Shown in pieces: positions 1 to 7,060 of a stretch of 11,528 nucleotides of DNA. Source of the DNA: JAJFVC01 sp039698075 (GTDB lineage: Bacteria > Planctomycetota > Planctomycetia > Pirellulales > Thermoguttaceae); contig JBDKTJ010000046.1 of the NCBI GenBank assembly GCA_039698075.1, positions 1 to 11,528 of the forward strand, read 5' to 3'. How positions within the stretch are numbered: position 1 is the stretch's first letter; every line of letters starts with the position of its first letter. The notes beneath the pieces are model-generated. The model was not told the origin of the DNA and did no database searches. It saw nothing but the letters and a program-made list of their open reading frames with translations. The position numbers and the translations under genes are program-made.

Positions 1-103
1 ATTTCGCGTCGGCCGACACGCAGTGCTGGTCGAGCGGTTCGGCCCAAACGGTTGCCGTCAGGCCCAGCAGGGCGATGATCGCCAGCGTCAGTGTTTTTCG
101 CAT
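1..103 (-). CDS. Secreted protein, 5' end only (cut by window edge)
   Basis: Only the first 34 codons are in the window. The ATG is at 103-101, preceded on the minus strand by AAGAGGTGTGTT, whose AGAGGTG is a good ribosome binding site. The peptide begins MRKTLTLAIIALLGLTATVW and continues AEPLDQHC. This is a textbook signal peptide: two basic residues, a hydrophobic core, then a likely cleavage site after VWA. The mature part visible is too short to name a family; one Cys is present a few residues after the cleavage site. The gene is divergent from the prepilin-like gene at 392. Confidence is high that a secreted protein starts here and nil on its function. Confidence 0.7.
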   Translation of the reverse strand, partial: MRKTLTLAIIALLGLTATVWAEPLDQHCVSADAK

Positions 104-391
104 AACACACCTCTTGTTCTTGTTCAAGGATTTATTGTAATGGGTTGGCCTCGTCTCTGTATACACGCGGAACGGGGCGGCGGTTACGGGTTTTAGGGAC
201 AAAAATGGCAAGAAACTTTGGTTCTTGGTATCGAAGTTGCATCTCCGAAAAAGAAACCACAACAGGGCCGCGACAGGCAACCGGGCCTTTGTGGGCCTTT
301 TTTCACGAATTTTCGTCGCGTTGGACTAGGGTGCCTGTCCGGGCGGTTTTCGGCAGTCTGTGCAGGAAACGCACCGGACGAGGGGGAGGGT
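104..391. promoter_or_regulatory. Divergent intergenic region
   Basis: This 288-base gap lies between the minus-strand secreted protein and the plus-strand prepilin-like gene, so it should hold promoters for both. I see no convincing -35/-10 pair. One inverted repeat stands out: CAAGAA at 209-214 and TTCTTG at 222-227, separated by 7 bases, which could be an operator or a small hairpin. A long reading frame runs through most of the gap upstream of the prepilin motif, but it reads as non-coding extension. Confidence 0.3.
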
Positions 392-1006
392 GTGCAAATT
401 TTGCAGTGTCACGCCACAGCCGTTGGAACGCTGAGCGTCCGGACCGGCCGTCCGCAATCCCCCGACGGCTTTACGCTGGTCGAGTTGTTGGTGGTGATCA
501 CGATCCTCGGCGTCTTGGTCTCGCTGTTGTTGCCGGCGGTGCAAGCCTCGCGCGAGGCGGCGCGGCGGCTGCAATGCGCCAACCATCTGAAGCAGATCGG
601 TCTGGCCATGACGATGTATCTCGACGCTCAAGGCGTCAACGGACGGTATCCCGACGCCGCGCAGATGAAGACCACCACGCCCGACAAACCGACGCTGCGC
701 GAAGTGCTGGGGCCGTACATCGAAGAGAACCATCTGGTGTTCCAATGCCCGGACGACGTGTCGTATATCGACGGCGCCGACGGATCGTATTTCGAGAAGG
801 AAGAGCTAAGTTACGATTGGGAGCGCCGCCGGGCGCTTCCGGGCGTGATCCGAGAACCGCTAGTGATGAAAACGCAGATCGAGTTTTTGGACGGAAAACC
901 CTCGGCCGAGGTGAGCGTGTCGTATGACTTCGAGGCCGTGCACGCGCCGAAGGGCACGTTGGGCGAACGAAACATTTTATATGCGGATGGGCATGTGGAT
1001 TATTGA
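392..1006 (+). CDS. Short type IV prepilin-like / DUF1559-like protein
   Basis: Probably an exported pseudopilin-like surface protein of the kind expanded in planctomycetes. With GTG 392 the product is 204 aa. It has a basic leader, a prepilin peptidase site G26-F27-T-L-V-E31 with the Glu at +5, then a hydrophobic helix to about residue 50. The QASREAARR and CANHLKQIGLAM stretch (51-73) is typical of DUF1559 proteins. The C-terminus ERNILYADGHVDY matches the planctomycete H-Xn-DG ending, though the spacing from H184 to DG is 14 rather than 9. DUF1559 proteins are usually 300 aa or more, so this is short. Start choice: the frame is open back to ATG 218, but that would put 84 residues before the cleavage site. 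GGGGGAGGG at 382-390 sits just before GTG 392 (tight) and 10 bases before TTG 401, so either is possible. Confidence 0.8.
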   Translation: MQILQCHATAVGTLSVRTGRPQSPDGFTLVELLVVITILGVLVSLLLPAVQASREAARRLQCANHLKQIGLAMTMYLDAQGVNGRYPDAAQMKTTTPDKPTLREVLGPYIEENHLVFQCPDDVSYIDGADGSYFEKEELSYDWERRRALPGVIREPLVMKTQIEFLDGKPSAEVSVSYDFEAVHAPKGTLGERNILYADGHVDY

Positions 1007-1030
1007 CGGATCCACAGACTGGATTTTTCT

Positions 1031-1612
1031 ATGAAGCGCAAGAAGACCGTTGCGATCGTCGTGATTTCGCTGTTGGTGATCGTCGGCGTCGTTTGGTGGG
1101 CTCGAAGCGGCGAAGACCCCGCCGTGGCGAACCTGCGTGAAAAAATAAAGGAACTGGGCCCGCCGGGTCCGCCGGGGAAAGGACCGCCGCCGTCGCACGA
1201 AAAAATGGACGAGTTGCACAAGGCCATGGATCAACTGACGCCCGAGCAGCGACGGCAGGTGATGGAGCCGATGCACCGCGAGATGGAGCAGCGGATGAAG
1301 AAAAAGCTCGACGAGTTCTTCGCGCTGTCCAAAGACAAACGAAAGGACTTTCTTGATAAAGAAATTGCCGAGATGGAAAAACGCCATAAGGAGATGGAGG
1401 CGAACCGGCCCAAAAACGATCGTGGGCCCGGCGGGCCGCCCGGCGGTTTGAACATGTCGGCCGAACAGCGGTCGATGCGTCATAACGAGATGCTCGATCG
1501 TCACTCGCCGCAAGACCGGACGCGGATGGGGGCGTTGATGGAGGCGATGGAGGCGCGACGCGCCGAACTGGGCCTGCCGTCCATGCGTCCGCCCGGTCCA
1601 CCGCCCCATTAG
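1031..1612 (+). CDS. Membrane-anchored Pro/Gly-rich helical protein, unknown function
   Basis: The product is 193 aa. Residues 1-6 are basic (MKRKKT), and 7-22 form one hydrophobic segment ending in VVWWARS. This is most likely an N-terminal anchor with the rest outside the cytoplasm, since there is no clear cleavage site. A Pro/Gly linker (43-54) leads to a highly charged Met- and Lys/Glu-rich helical region (about 56-124) that should form a coiled coil. A second Pro/Gly patch (130-140), another helical stretch (142-182) and a Pro-rich tail (184-192) follow. LTPEQRRQ at 69-76 recalls the LTxxQ motif of Spy/CpxP-type periplasmic chaperones, but that is a resemblance only. It starts 24 bases after the prepilin-like gene and is probably cotranscribed with it. 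The ribosome binding site is weak. Confidence 0.7.
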   Translation: MKRKKTVAIVVISLLVIVGVVWWARSGEDPAVANLREKIKELGPPGPPGKGPPPSHEKMDELHKAMDQLTPEQRRQVMEPMHREMEQRMKKKLDEFFALSKDKRKDFLDKEIAEMEKRHKEMEANRPKNDRGPGGPPGGLNMSAEQRSMRHNEMLDRHSPQDRTRMGALMEAMEARRAELGLPSMRPPGPPPH

Positions 1613-1702
1613 GGTGCATTTCACGAACCTACAACGTGCCGATCCGCTTTCGGAACCGTCGAATCGCGCCGCCGGCAACGCGACACGTTGGTGCGACACG
1701 CA

Positions 1703-2116
1703 CTAGTCGTCGCCCAGCGGATAGCCGTGGATGATTTCTTCGGGGATGCGCGTCGGGCGTCCGGTCGTGTAGTTGACAAAGGCCCAATGCGTCTCGGCCG
1801 TGGCCAGCAGCTCGCCGTCGTGGCGGCGCACGATGCGATACAGCCGCTTCGAGGTGACTTTTTTCATGTCGACCACGCGCGTCTCGACGACGATCTCGTC
1901 GCCGGCGTAGGCCGGACGCAGGTATTCGATCTTGTGCGATCGGGCGACCCAGCCCTTGCCCATCGAAAGATAGCGCTGGGCGGTCCAGCCGAGCGTGGCG
2001 GAATGGGCCACCGCGGCATCCTGCATCCAGCCGACATAGACGACGTTGTTCGCGTGGCCTTGTTCGTCGATTTCGTCTTGGGTGACGACGTGCGGATACT
2101 GAAAAACGTTGCTCAT
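1703..2116 (-). CDS. Acyl-CoA thioesterase, hotdog fold (4HBT / YbgC-like)
   Basis: The 137 aa product has the usual length of a single hotdog-domain thioesterase, which hydrolyses acyl-CoA (or acyl-ACP) thioesters in the cytoplasm. D17-E-Q-G-H21-A-N23-N24-V-V-Y27 matches the 4HBT active-site pattern (D-x-x-G-H-x-N-N-x-x-Y), followed by the long helix. The HKIEYLRPAYAGDEI segment (61-75) and the VVDMKKVTSKRLYRI strands are typical of the family. No signal peptide is present. The open frame reaches 2212, but the start is fixed by the ATG at 2116-2114, which forms ATGA with the stop of the upstream SGNH hydrolase. Expression therefore probably depends on translational coupling. The acyl substrate cannot be told from sequence. 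Confidence 0.85.
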   Translation of the reverse strand: MSNVFQYPHVVTQDEIDEQGHANNVVYVGWMQDAAVAHSATLGWTAQRYLSMGKGWVARSHKIEYLRPAYAGDEIVVETRVVDMKKVTSKRLYRIVRRHDGELLATAETHWAFVNYTTGRPTRIPEEIIHGYPLGDD

Positions 2117-2826
2117 CGCGATTGGCCAAGAACCTCTAAAACGGACTTGGCGACCTGTTTGCCTTGAAGGGTGCGGGCCTCGGGCAGATAGTGGATGCCG
2201 TCGTCCCGCCACGGGCCCGGCTGTTTCTTCGAGTCGGCCTGGGACGCGGCGTCTTTGGCCATTTTTTGCACCAGACCGAACAAATCGTCTACCGTGACGT
2301 CTTGGCCCGCCATCACGGCGGCGGCGGCCTGATTGCGACGTTCAATTCGTTTGTTTTTCCCGGTGTTTTTCGGATCGGGCCGCATCGGCGTGCTCGTGGC
2401 CCAAATTAGCTTGGCGTTCGGCGCGTTCTTCCGCAGGACCTCAAGAAGTTTTGGCAACTCCTTGCGATAATCCTCTTCGGAATAGTACCAACCGTGCAGG
2501 CCGACGTTGAAATGGATGACGTCGACCGGGTAGTTGGTCAACAGCAGTTTGATCTGGTCGAGCAAGAGGGGATCGCCCAGGGCCGACGAGCTGGCGCACA
2601 TCGCCACGTGAGCTTTGCCGGCCAGCTCTTGGCTGACCGTCTCTTGATAGCCGACGCAAATCGAGTCGCCGATCAACAGCACGCGAGGCAGATCGTGTTT
2701 CGCAGCACACTCGATCCAGATGCGACACCATTCGATGTCCTCGCGTAGCGACGCCGGCGACTGGGCCGCTGCGACCTGAGAAAGAACCAATCCGGAGACC
2801 GTCAAGGCCAGCAAGATTTTTTTCAC
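2113..2826 (-). CDS. Secreted SGNH/GDSL hydrolase
   Basis: The 237 aa product is probably an exported esterase or deacetylase. It starts with GTG at 2826-2824, with AAGGA 8 bases upstream. A signal peptide covers residues 1-21 or so (MKKILLALTV... with A-A-A-Q). The SGNH blocks are visible. Block I is LLIGDSICVGY with nucleophile S55. A block III-like HFNVGLHGWY has N107 and H111 in place of the usual GxND. Block V is D209-G-I-H212 (DDGIHYLP), giving the catalytic Asp and His. This variant of block III is typical of the planctomycete/Bacteroidetes carbohydrate-esterase-like SGNH proteins, but the substrate is unknown. The gene is the first of a two-gene minus-strand operon, ending in an ATGA overlap with the thioesterase, and is divergent from tyrA. 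Confidence 0.85.
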   Translation of the reverse strand: MKKILLALTVSGLVLSQVAAAQSPASLREDIEWCRIWIECAAKHDLPRVLLIGDSICVGYQETVSQELAGKAHVAMCASSSALGDPLLLDQIKLLLTNYPVDVIHFNVGLHGWYYSEEDYRKELPKLLEVLRKNAPNAKLIWATSTPMRPDPKNTGKNKRIERRNQAAAAVMAGQDVTVDDLFGLVQKMAKDAASQADSKKQPGPWRDDGIHYLPEARTLQGKQVAKSVLEVLGQSR

Positions 2827-2966
2827 AGGGAAAATCCTTCGAGTTTGTGCGGGGCGGGGGAAGGACCGGAAAAACAGAACGTTCGTCTACGTGGAAGCCC
2901 ATCATAGGGCGGGTCCGCCGCGACGTCAAGTTTTCCTTGCCGCACCCTTCATCTTGCAGGCCGACC

Positions 2967-2975
2967 TGATATAAT
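2967..2975 (+). promoter_or_regulatory. Candidate extended -10 promoter for tyrA
   Basis: TGATATAAT contains a perfect TATAAT at 2970-2975 with TG one base upstream, an extended -10 element. It lies 54 bases before the chosen tyrA start in the divergent region. No good -35 hexamer is found at 17 bases upstream, which is tolerated for extended -10 promoters. Inferred from sequence only. Confidence 0.4.
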
Positions 2976-3029
2976 CATGGGCTCGCTCTTCCCCCGACGG
3001 AAGGACCTTTGTTTTTCGAGCGACGCGCC

Positions 3030-3875
3030 ATGAAAACTTGGGATACGGTTGCTATTGTCGGTGTCGGGCTGATCGGCGGTTCGATCGGCATGGCGCTGCG
3101 CAAAAAAAACCTGGCGAAAAACGTGATCGGCGTCGGACGGAGCCAGACCAGTCTGCGGACGGCGCGCCGCATGGAGGCCGTCACCCACACGACCGTCGAT
3201 CTGGCCAAGGGGGTCGCCGAGGCCGAGTTGGTGGTCGTGTGCACGCCGGTCGAGCGAATCGTCGAGTTCGTTCGTCAAACGGCGCGGCACGGTTCCGCGA
3301 GGACGGTCATTACGGACGTCGGCAGCGCGAAACAGCCGATCGTCGCGGCGCTCGACACGGGTCTGGCCCACGGCGCGCGATTCTTGGGCAGCCATCCGCT
3401 GGCCGGCAGCGAAAAGACCGGCGCTCAAAATGCCTCGGCCGACTTGTTCGAGGGACGGGTGGCCATTTTGACGCCCACCAAAAACACCCGGGCCGAAGAC
3501 TTTGATTTTTTGGAGAGGTTTTGGCAATCGCTCGGCTCGGTCGTCATCCAAATGACGCCCGAGGAGCACGATCAGGCGATGGCCGTGACGAGCCATTTGC
3601 CGCACATGGCGGCGGCGGCGCTGGCGGCGACCGTGCCAGAACGCTATTTTCGGCTGGTCGGCAGCGGGCTGTTGGACACGACCCGCGTGGCGGCGGGCGA
3701 TCCGGAGCTTTGGCGACAGATTTTGGCGATGAACCGTCAAAACGCCCTGCAAGCGTTGGAACAATACGGAGCCAAGCTGGCCGCGTTGCACGCCGCGCTG
3801 CGCGACGACGATCAGGCTGAACTGACTCGGCTGTTAATGCAAGCCAAGAAGAACCGCGACGCGCTGGGCAGTTGA
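3030..3875 (+). CDS. tyrA: Prephenate (or arogenate) dehydrogenase
   Basis: TyrA oxidatively decarboxylates prephenate to 4-hydroxyphenylpyruvate (or arogenate to tyrosine) with NAD(P)+ in cytoplasmic tyrosine synthesis. The 281 aa product fits the monofunctional enzyme. It has an N-terminal Rossmann domain with VAIVGVGLIGGSIG (G11-x-G13-x-x-G16), TDVGSAK at 95-101, and the SHPLAGSEKTG active-site segment (121-131) with the catalytic-type H122. The helical dimerisation domain begins near residue 175 and includes TSHLPHM (187-193). No chorismate mutase or ACT domain is present. The frame is open to a TTG at 3009, but ATG 3030 places the glycine motif at the normal distance from the N-terminus. 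Flanking genes are not aromatic-pathway genes. NAD/NADP and prephenate/arogenate preference cannot be decided. Confidence 0.92.
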   Translation: MKTWDTVAIVGVGLIGGSIGMALRKKNLAKNVIGVGRSQTSLRTARRMEAVTHTTVDLAKGVAEAELVVVCTPVERIVEFVRQTARHGSARTVITDVGSAKQPIVAALDTGLAHGARFLGSHPLAGSEKTGAQNASADLFEGRVAILTPTKNTRAEDFDFLERFWQSLGSVVIQMTPEEHDQAMAVTSHLPHMAAAALAATVPERYFRLVGSGLLDTTRVAAGDPELWRQILAMNRQNALQALEQYGAKLAALHAALRDDDQAELTRLLMQAKKNRDALGS

Positions 3876-3972
3876 CCCGGCGGAATGCGCCGCCAACGGC
3901 GACTTCGGCCGCTGAAGCAAAGGGATGGCACATGGCACGCGACGAGTTGCGACACCGACAGGAGCCTATTCG

Positions 3973-4566
3973 ATGAAGCCTCGTTGTCTGGCTCGGACGG
4001 TAACGTACGGCGAGACGGTCGTCGATCGAACACAGGCGCCGTGGCACGTTCATGCAGGTCGTCGTCTGCCGGTCGTGTCCCTCGCAAAGCGGCTCAGCGG
4101 CGCCTTCGCCCAATCAACCGGACGATGGCAAGCGGCGGCGATTCTGTCGTTGGCGTGGTCCATGGCGTCGGTTGCGGTGGCCGTGGAAAAGCCGGACGTT
4201 TTCGAGGCCCAAGCGGTCCTCTGGCACAACAAAACAACCGCCGACAACGAATGGCCATGCCATATTTTGGTCATGAATACGGGCGCAAAATCGGTCGAGA
4301 TCTCAAAATCGCCCATCGCCTATGATGTCCAAGCGGGGCGGCTGAGCAGCATTCATTACGATTGCGGCGACTCGAGCTACCCCTCGGGATTCGTAAAACT
4401 TCCTCCCGGCGAAGTGGTGGTCTGGCGGATCAGCGTCCCGAAAGCGGCGGAGCGTCAAAACAAGCCTCTACGACTTTTCGTGTCCTTTGAGGCATGCGTC
4501 AGCGGAAAAAAGAACGTGCATTCGGTCGAGTGCGACGCCGGTTCGCAAGCGAGGGCGGCTAAATAG
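3973..4566 (+). CDS. Secreted protein of unknown function
   Basis: Family not recognised. ATG 3973 has AGGAG at 3960-3964, 8 bases upstream, giving 197 aa. The hydrophobic export segment lies unusually far in, at about 53-71 (WQAAAILSLAWSMASVAVA). A GTG at 4075 would give a more ordinary leader (MSLAKRLSGAFAQSTGRW...), but has only a weak ribosome binding site. The mature part (about 72-197) is strand-rich, with four cysteines (C96, C131, C175, C187) that could form two disulfides. NTGAKSVEI and FVKLPPGEVVVWRISVP suggest a small beta-sandwich of the kind seen in secreted adhesion or inhibitor modules, but this is only a fold guess. The next gene follows after 79 bases on the same strand. Confidence 0.65.
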   Translation: MKPRCLARTVTYGETVVDRTQAPWHVHAGRRLPVVSLAKRLSGAFAQSTGRWQAAAILSLAWSMASVAVAVEKPDVFEAQAVLWHNKTTADNEWPCHILVMNTGAKSVEISKSPIAYDVQAGRLSSIHYDCGDSSYPSGFVKLPPGEVVVWRISVPKAAERQNKPLRLFVSFEACVSGKKNVHSVECDAGSQARAAK

Positions 4567-4592
4567 TGCCGCCGCAATTCATCAGAACCGTA

Positions 4593-4618
4593 GGGTGTGT
4601 GCTTGTCACGCACCACCC
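4593..4618. repeat. Short hairpin, CTTGTC-loop family (copy C)
   Basis: GGGTG (4593-4597) pairs with CACCC (4614-4618), and GTGC (4599-4602) pairs with GCAC (4610-4613). T4598 is bulged and the loop is TTGTCAC. It sits between two same-strand genes without a T-run, so it is a poor intrinsic terminator. The GGGTG...CTTGTC...CACCC layout is the same as the larger hairpin at 8699-8735, so I treat it as a member of a dispersed repeat family. Confidence 0.55.
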
Positions 4619-4645
4619 AAATTATTCCAAGAAGGAAATCTTTCC

Positions 4646-5590
4646 ATGAATCGTCGAAACCTCTGTGCGACGGTTGCGTTTCTGGTGGTCTTGGGTGCGG
4701 CGACAGTCGCTGCTTTGAACGAAAGGGTTTTGGCTGCGCCGCAATCCGACGTTCAAAAATCATCGCCGACGTTGCAACCGTCCGACGGACTGCTGCATGT
4801 GGGCCTTCGACGAAGCAGCTATGGATTGGAGGCGAAAAACAACGATCACGCGTGGTGGGCCGCCCGGGCAAAACAGTTCGCCGCGCATTTTCCCAACGCC
4901 GTGCCGACGATCATCGAAATCGTGTCGACCTATCAGGACGACGACTCCACGGAGTTCGAGTTCAGTCGACCCTCGGGCGATTCCGGATCCGTCGACGGAA
5001 TGCAGTTCAACGGCGACGACGCGATGAACCACGACAACGCGCTGGCGGAATACGATCGTCAGGGCGTCCGGGCGATTTTACAGGTCGAGCCGGGCCGGGC
5101 CGACATGGTGCGATGCCTGCAAATCGTCCATCGTCAATTCGGCCGCCATCCATGTGTAATCGGTCTTGGCGTGGACGCCGAGTGGTTTTTCACGAAGGGT
5201 TCGTCGCAGAAGGAAGGCCGCGCGATCACGGACGCCGAGGCCGAGGCCTGGCTGAAAGCCGCGATCGCCCTCAACCCGAAATACACCTTCTTCATCAAAC
5301 ACTTCAGCGAAGACCACATGTCGCCGCACTATCGCCACCCGAGGCTGTGGTTTCTCGACGACAGCCAGCAATTCCATTCGTCGGCCGCCTGCGTGCGTGA
5401 GTTCAAGAGCTGGGCCGACTTTTTCGCAGGCTCGGCGATCGGCTATCAATTCGGCTACGAAGAGGACCGCGCATGGTGGAAAAAGCTGCCCAATCCGCCG
5501 ATCGATCTGGCGCGCAGCATTCACGACGCCATTCCGCGGGCGAGCTATTTGTTTTGGGTGGATTTTTCGGCCAACCGCGTAAGGTTCTGA
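4646..5590 (+). CDS. Secreted TIM-barrel-like protein, possible glycoside hydrolase
   Basis: ATG 4646 follows AAGGA (4632-4636) by 9 bases and gives 314 aa. Residues 1-31 form a signal peptide (MNRRNLCATVAFLVVLGAAT... with LAA). The mature chain alternates hydrophobic strands and helices as in a (beta/alpha)8 barrel: PTIIEIVSTYQ (87-97), VRAILQVEPG (141-150), CVIGLGVDAEWF (170-181), YTFFIKHF (213-220), PRLWFLDDS (232-240), GSAIGYQFGYEED (262-274) and YLFWVDF (301-307). Acidic residues at strand ends, E148, D177/E179 and D238/D239, are where glycosidase catalytic residues would sit. Aromatic content is high, as in carbohydrate-active enzymes. No named family is recognised, so the enzymatic role is inference from fold-like pattern. 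Confidence 0.7.
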   Translation: MNRRNLCATVAFLVVLGAATVAALNERVLAAPQSDVQKSSPTLQPSDGLLHVGLRRSSYGLEAKNNDHAWWAARAKQFAAHFPNAVPTIIEIVSTYQDDDSTEFEFSRPSGDSGSVDGMQFNGDDAMNHDNALAEYDRQGVRAILQVEPGRADMVRCLQIVHRQFGRHPCVIGLGVDAEWFFTKGSSQKEGRAITDAEAEAWLKAAIALNPKYTFFIKHFSEDHMSPHYRHPRLWFLDDSQQFHSSAACVREFKSWADFFAGSAIGYQFGYEEDRAWWKKLPNPPIDLARSIHDAIPRASYLFWVDFSANRVRF

Positions 5591-5674
5591 ACCACGCAGA
5601 GAGTCAAAGGGCGAGGCTGCAGAAAATAAGACCCGAAAAATAGTATGGCCCCCGTTCCGCCTGCGCATACATGA

Positions 5675-5720
5675 TCCCACCTTGTCGAAACGGCCAATAT
5701 CAGTAATGATCCCCTTTTGC
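5675..5720 (+). repeat. 46-bp repeat with embedded promoter-like sequence, copy 1
   Basis: This copy matches 6907-6952 at 44 of 46 positions in the same orientation. Within it, TTGTCG (5682-5687) and AATGAT (5705-5710) are 17 bases apart, as in a sigma-70-type promoter, and would start transcription about 25 bases upstream of the serine hydrolase ATG. Both mismatches to copy 2 are single substitutions. Confidence 0.75.
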
Positions 5721-5743
5721 ACCCAGGTAAAGGCAAATAACCC

Positions 5744-6853
5744 ATGAAACTCATCACCTTCAAGACGGTCGCAGTCGCCCTGGCGTGCGCGGGCCTGCTT
5801 GCGTCGGCAGTTCTGGCGAATGACGCCGTTGACGCTTGCGCGAAAAAAGAGATTGACCAAGGAATGTTTCTCGGAGCCGTCGTCGTCGTCGGCCAACCGG
5901 GGAAGATTCTGTTTTGCAAAGCGTACGGTCAGCGGGATGTCGGGAAGCCGATGACCACGGATTGCTTGTTCGACATTGCCAGCGTCACCAAGGTGACGAC
6001 GGTGGCGACCGCCTTGGCAATTACCTTGCACCGCCATCCTGAAATATCGCTTGACGACCCCATGCAGAAATACCTGCCCGGTATGACGGGCAAGGGAGCC
6101 GACGCGGTCACGATCCGCAACATGGCGATGCACCGGTCGGGGCTTGATAATACTAAAACATTGCACGCGAAGTATCAAGGCGAAGAATTGGTCAAGCAAA
6201 TCCTAATGCGCGACAACCAATGGGCGGTCGGTTCTCGATGGAAATATTCTTGTCTGGGCATGATTCGCCTCGGAGAAATGATCGCCTCCATCAACCAAAC
6301 GGAATTTGGCGATTTCTGCAAAGAGAACATTTTTGTTCCGCTGGGAATGACGGATACGTGTTTCAGCCCAGTGCCGGCCAATCTTCGATCGCGGTGCGTG
6401 ACGACGACGGCGCCCTTGGGAATCGTTTCGGATCTGAATGCCCAGCGGATCGGCCGTCCTGTAGGCAATGCAGGCGTTTTCAGCACCGCCCAGGACCTTG
6501 CAAAATTGGCGACGCTTTGGCTACAGAAAGGCGAGTACGGCGGAAAATGCCTGTTCTCGACCGCGATCTACGACGAGTTCACCGGCGGGTCTATCGTTTG
6601 GCAAACCATGGACGAGAAGGTTTTCCCGTTGCCCAACAACGTGTCGCCTGGCTCCTTTTACCACAGTGGCCACACGGGACAACTGCTCATCGTTGACCCA
6701 AAGCGAAATGCGTATGTGATCGTCCTCACCGTTTGGCTGCATCCTGCGATCAAAGCAAGCTTCGATGACGGCAGAAAGGCTCGTGGACGTCTCGCCGGAG
6801 TTGTGATTGATTCGGTGCTTGGGGATGGGAAGAGAAAAGAGGAACATGACTGA
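5744..6853 (+). CDS. Secreted serine hydrolase, beta-lactamase/esterase family (PF00144-type)
   Basis: The 369 aa product has a signal peptide (residues 1-25, ending VLA). The penicillin-binding/class C-like fold motifs are present: S80-V-T-K83 (SxxK nucleophile and base) in DIASVTKVTT, Y168-S-C170 in the YxN position, and H310-T-G312 in the KTG position. IRNMAMHRSGL (125-134), FVPLGMTDTCF (197-207) and NAGVFSTAQDLAKL (242-255) are standard family blocks. Members are esterases, D-amino acid peptidases or transpeptidase-like enzymes, and few are true beta-lactamases. The third residue of YxN is Cys rather than the common Asn, which may change substrate choice. The ATG is preceded by AGGTAAAGG. 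Copies of a 46-bp direct repeat lie just upstream and downstream of the gene. Confidence 0.88.
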   Translation: MKLITFKTVAVALACAGLLASAVLANDAVDACAKKEIDQGMFLGAVVVVGQPGKILFCKAYGQRDVGKPMTTDCLFDIASVTKVTTVATALAITLHRHPEISLDDPMQKYLPGMTGKGADAVTIRNMAMHRSGLDNTKTLHAKYQGEELVKQILMRDNQWAVGSRWKYSCLGMIRLGEMIASINQTEFGDFCKENIFVPLGMTDTCFSPVPANLRSRCVTTTAPLGIVSDLNAQRIGRPVGNAGVFSTAQDLAKLATLWLQKGEYGGKCLFSTAIYDEFTGGSIVWQTMDEKVFPLPNNVSPGSFYHSGHTGQLLIVDPKRNAYVIVLTVWLHPAIKASFDDGRKARGRLAGVVIDSVLGDGKRKEEHD

Positions 6854-6906
6854 TTTTCGGACAGAAAACGGGAAGAAAAGGGAGAAAAACTATTTTCAAT
6901 TCCTTG

Positions 6907-6952
6907 TCCCACCTTGTCAAAACGGCCAATATCAGTAATGATCCCTTTTTGC
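6907..6952 (+). repeat. 46-bp repeat with embedded promoter-like sequence, copy 2
   Basis: Second copy of the element at 5675-5720. TTGTCA (6914-6919, five of six to the -35 consensus) and AATGAT (6937-6942) are 17 bases apart. It lies 108 bases upstream of the DUF2961 gene start and would give it a leader of roughly 110 bases. Confidence 0.75.
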
Positions 6953-7060
6953 CTCCCCGAGCATGAGCAGGTGTTTTGAAGCTTTTTTGTCGGTCACGCC
7001 ATGCCGCGGACGTGTAGCCGATTTGCAAACAACAACGTAACTCAGAATAGGACGTCCACC

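Noticed and set aside
218..391. N-terminal extension of the prepilin-like gene from ATG 218
   Set aside because: It would place 84 residues before the prepilin cleavage site; leaders are short, and the purine-rich site at 382-390 favours GTG 392 or TTG 401.
1643..1654. TCCG-CTTT-CGGA hairpin between convergent genes as a terminator
   Set aside because: Only 4 bp of stem and no T-run on either side.
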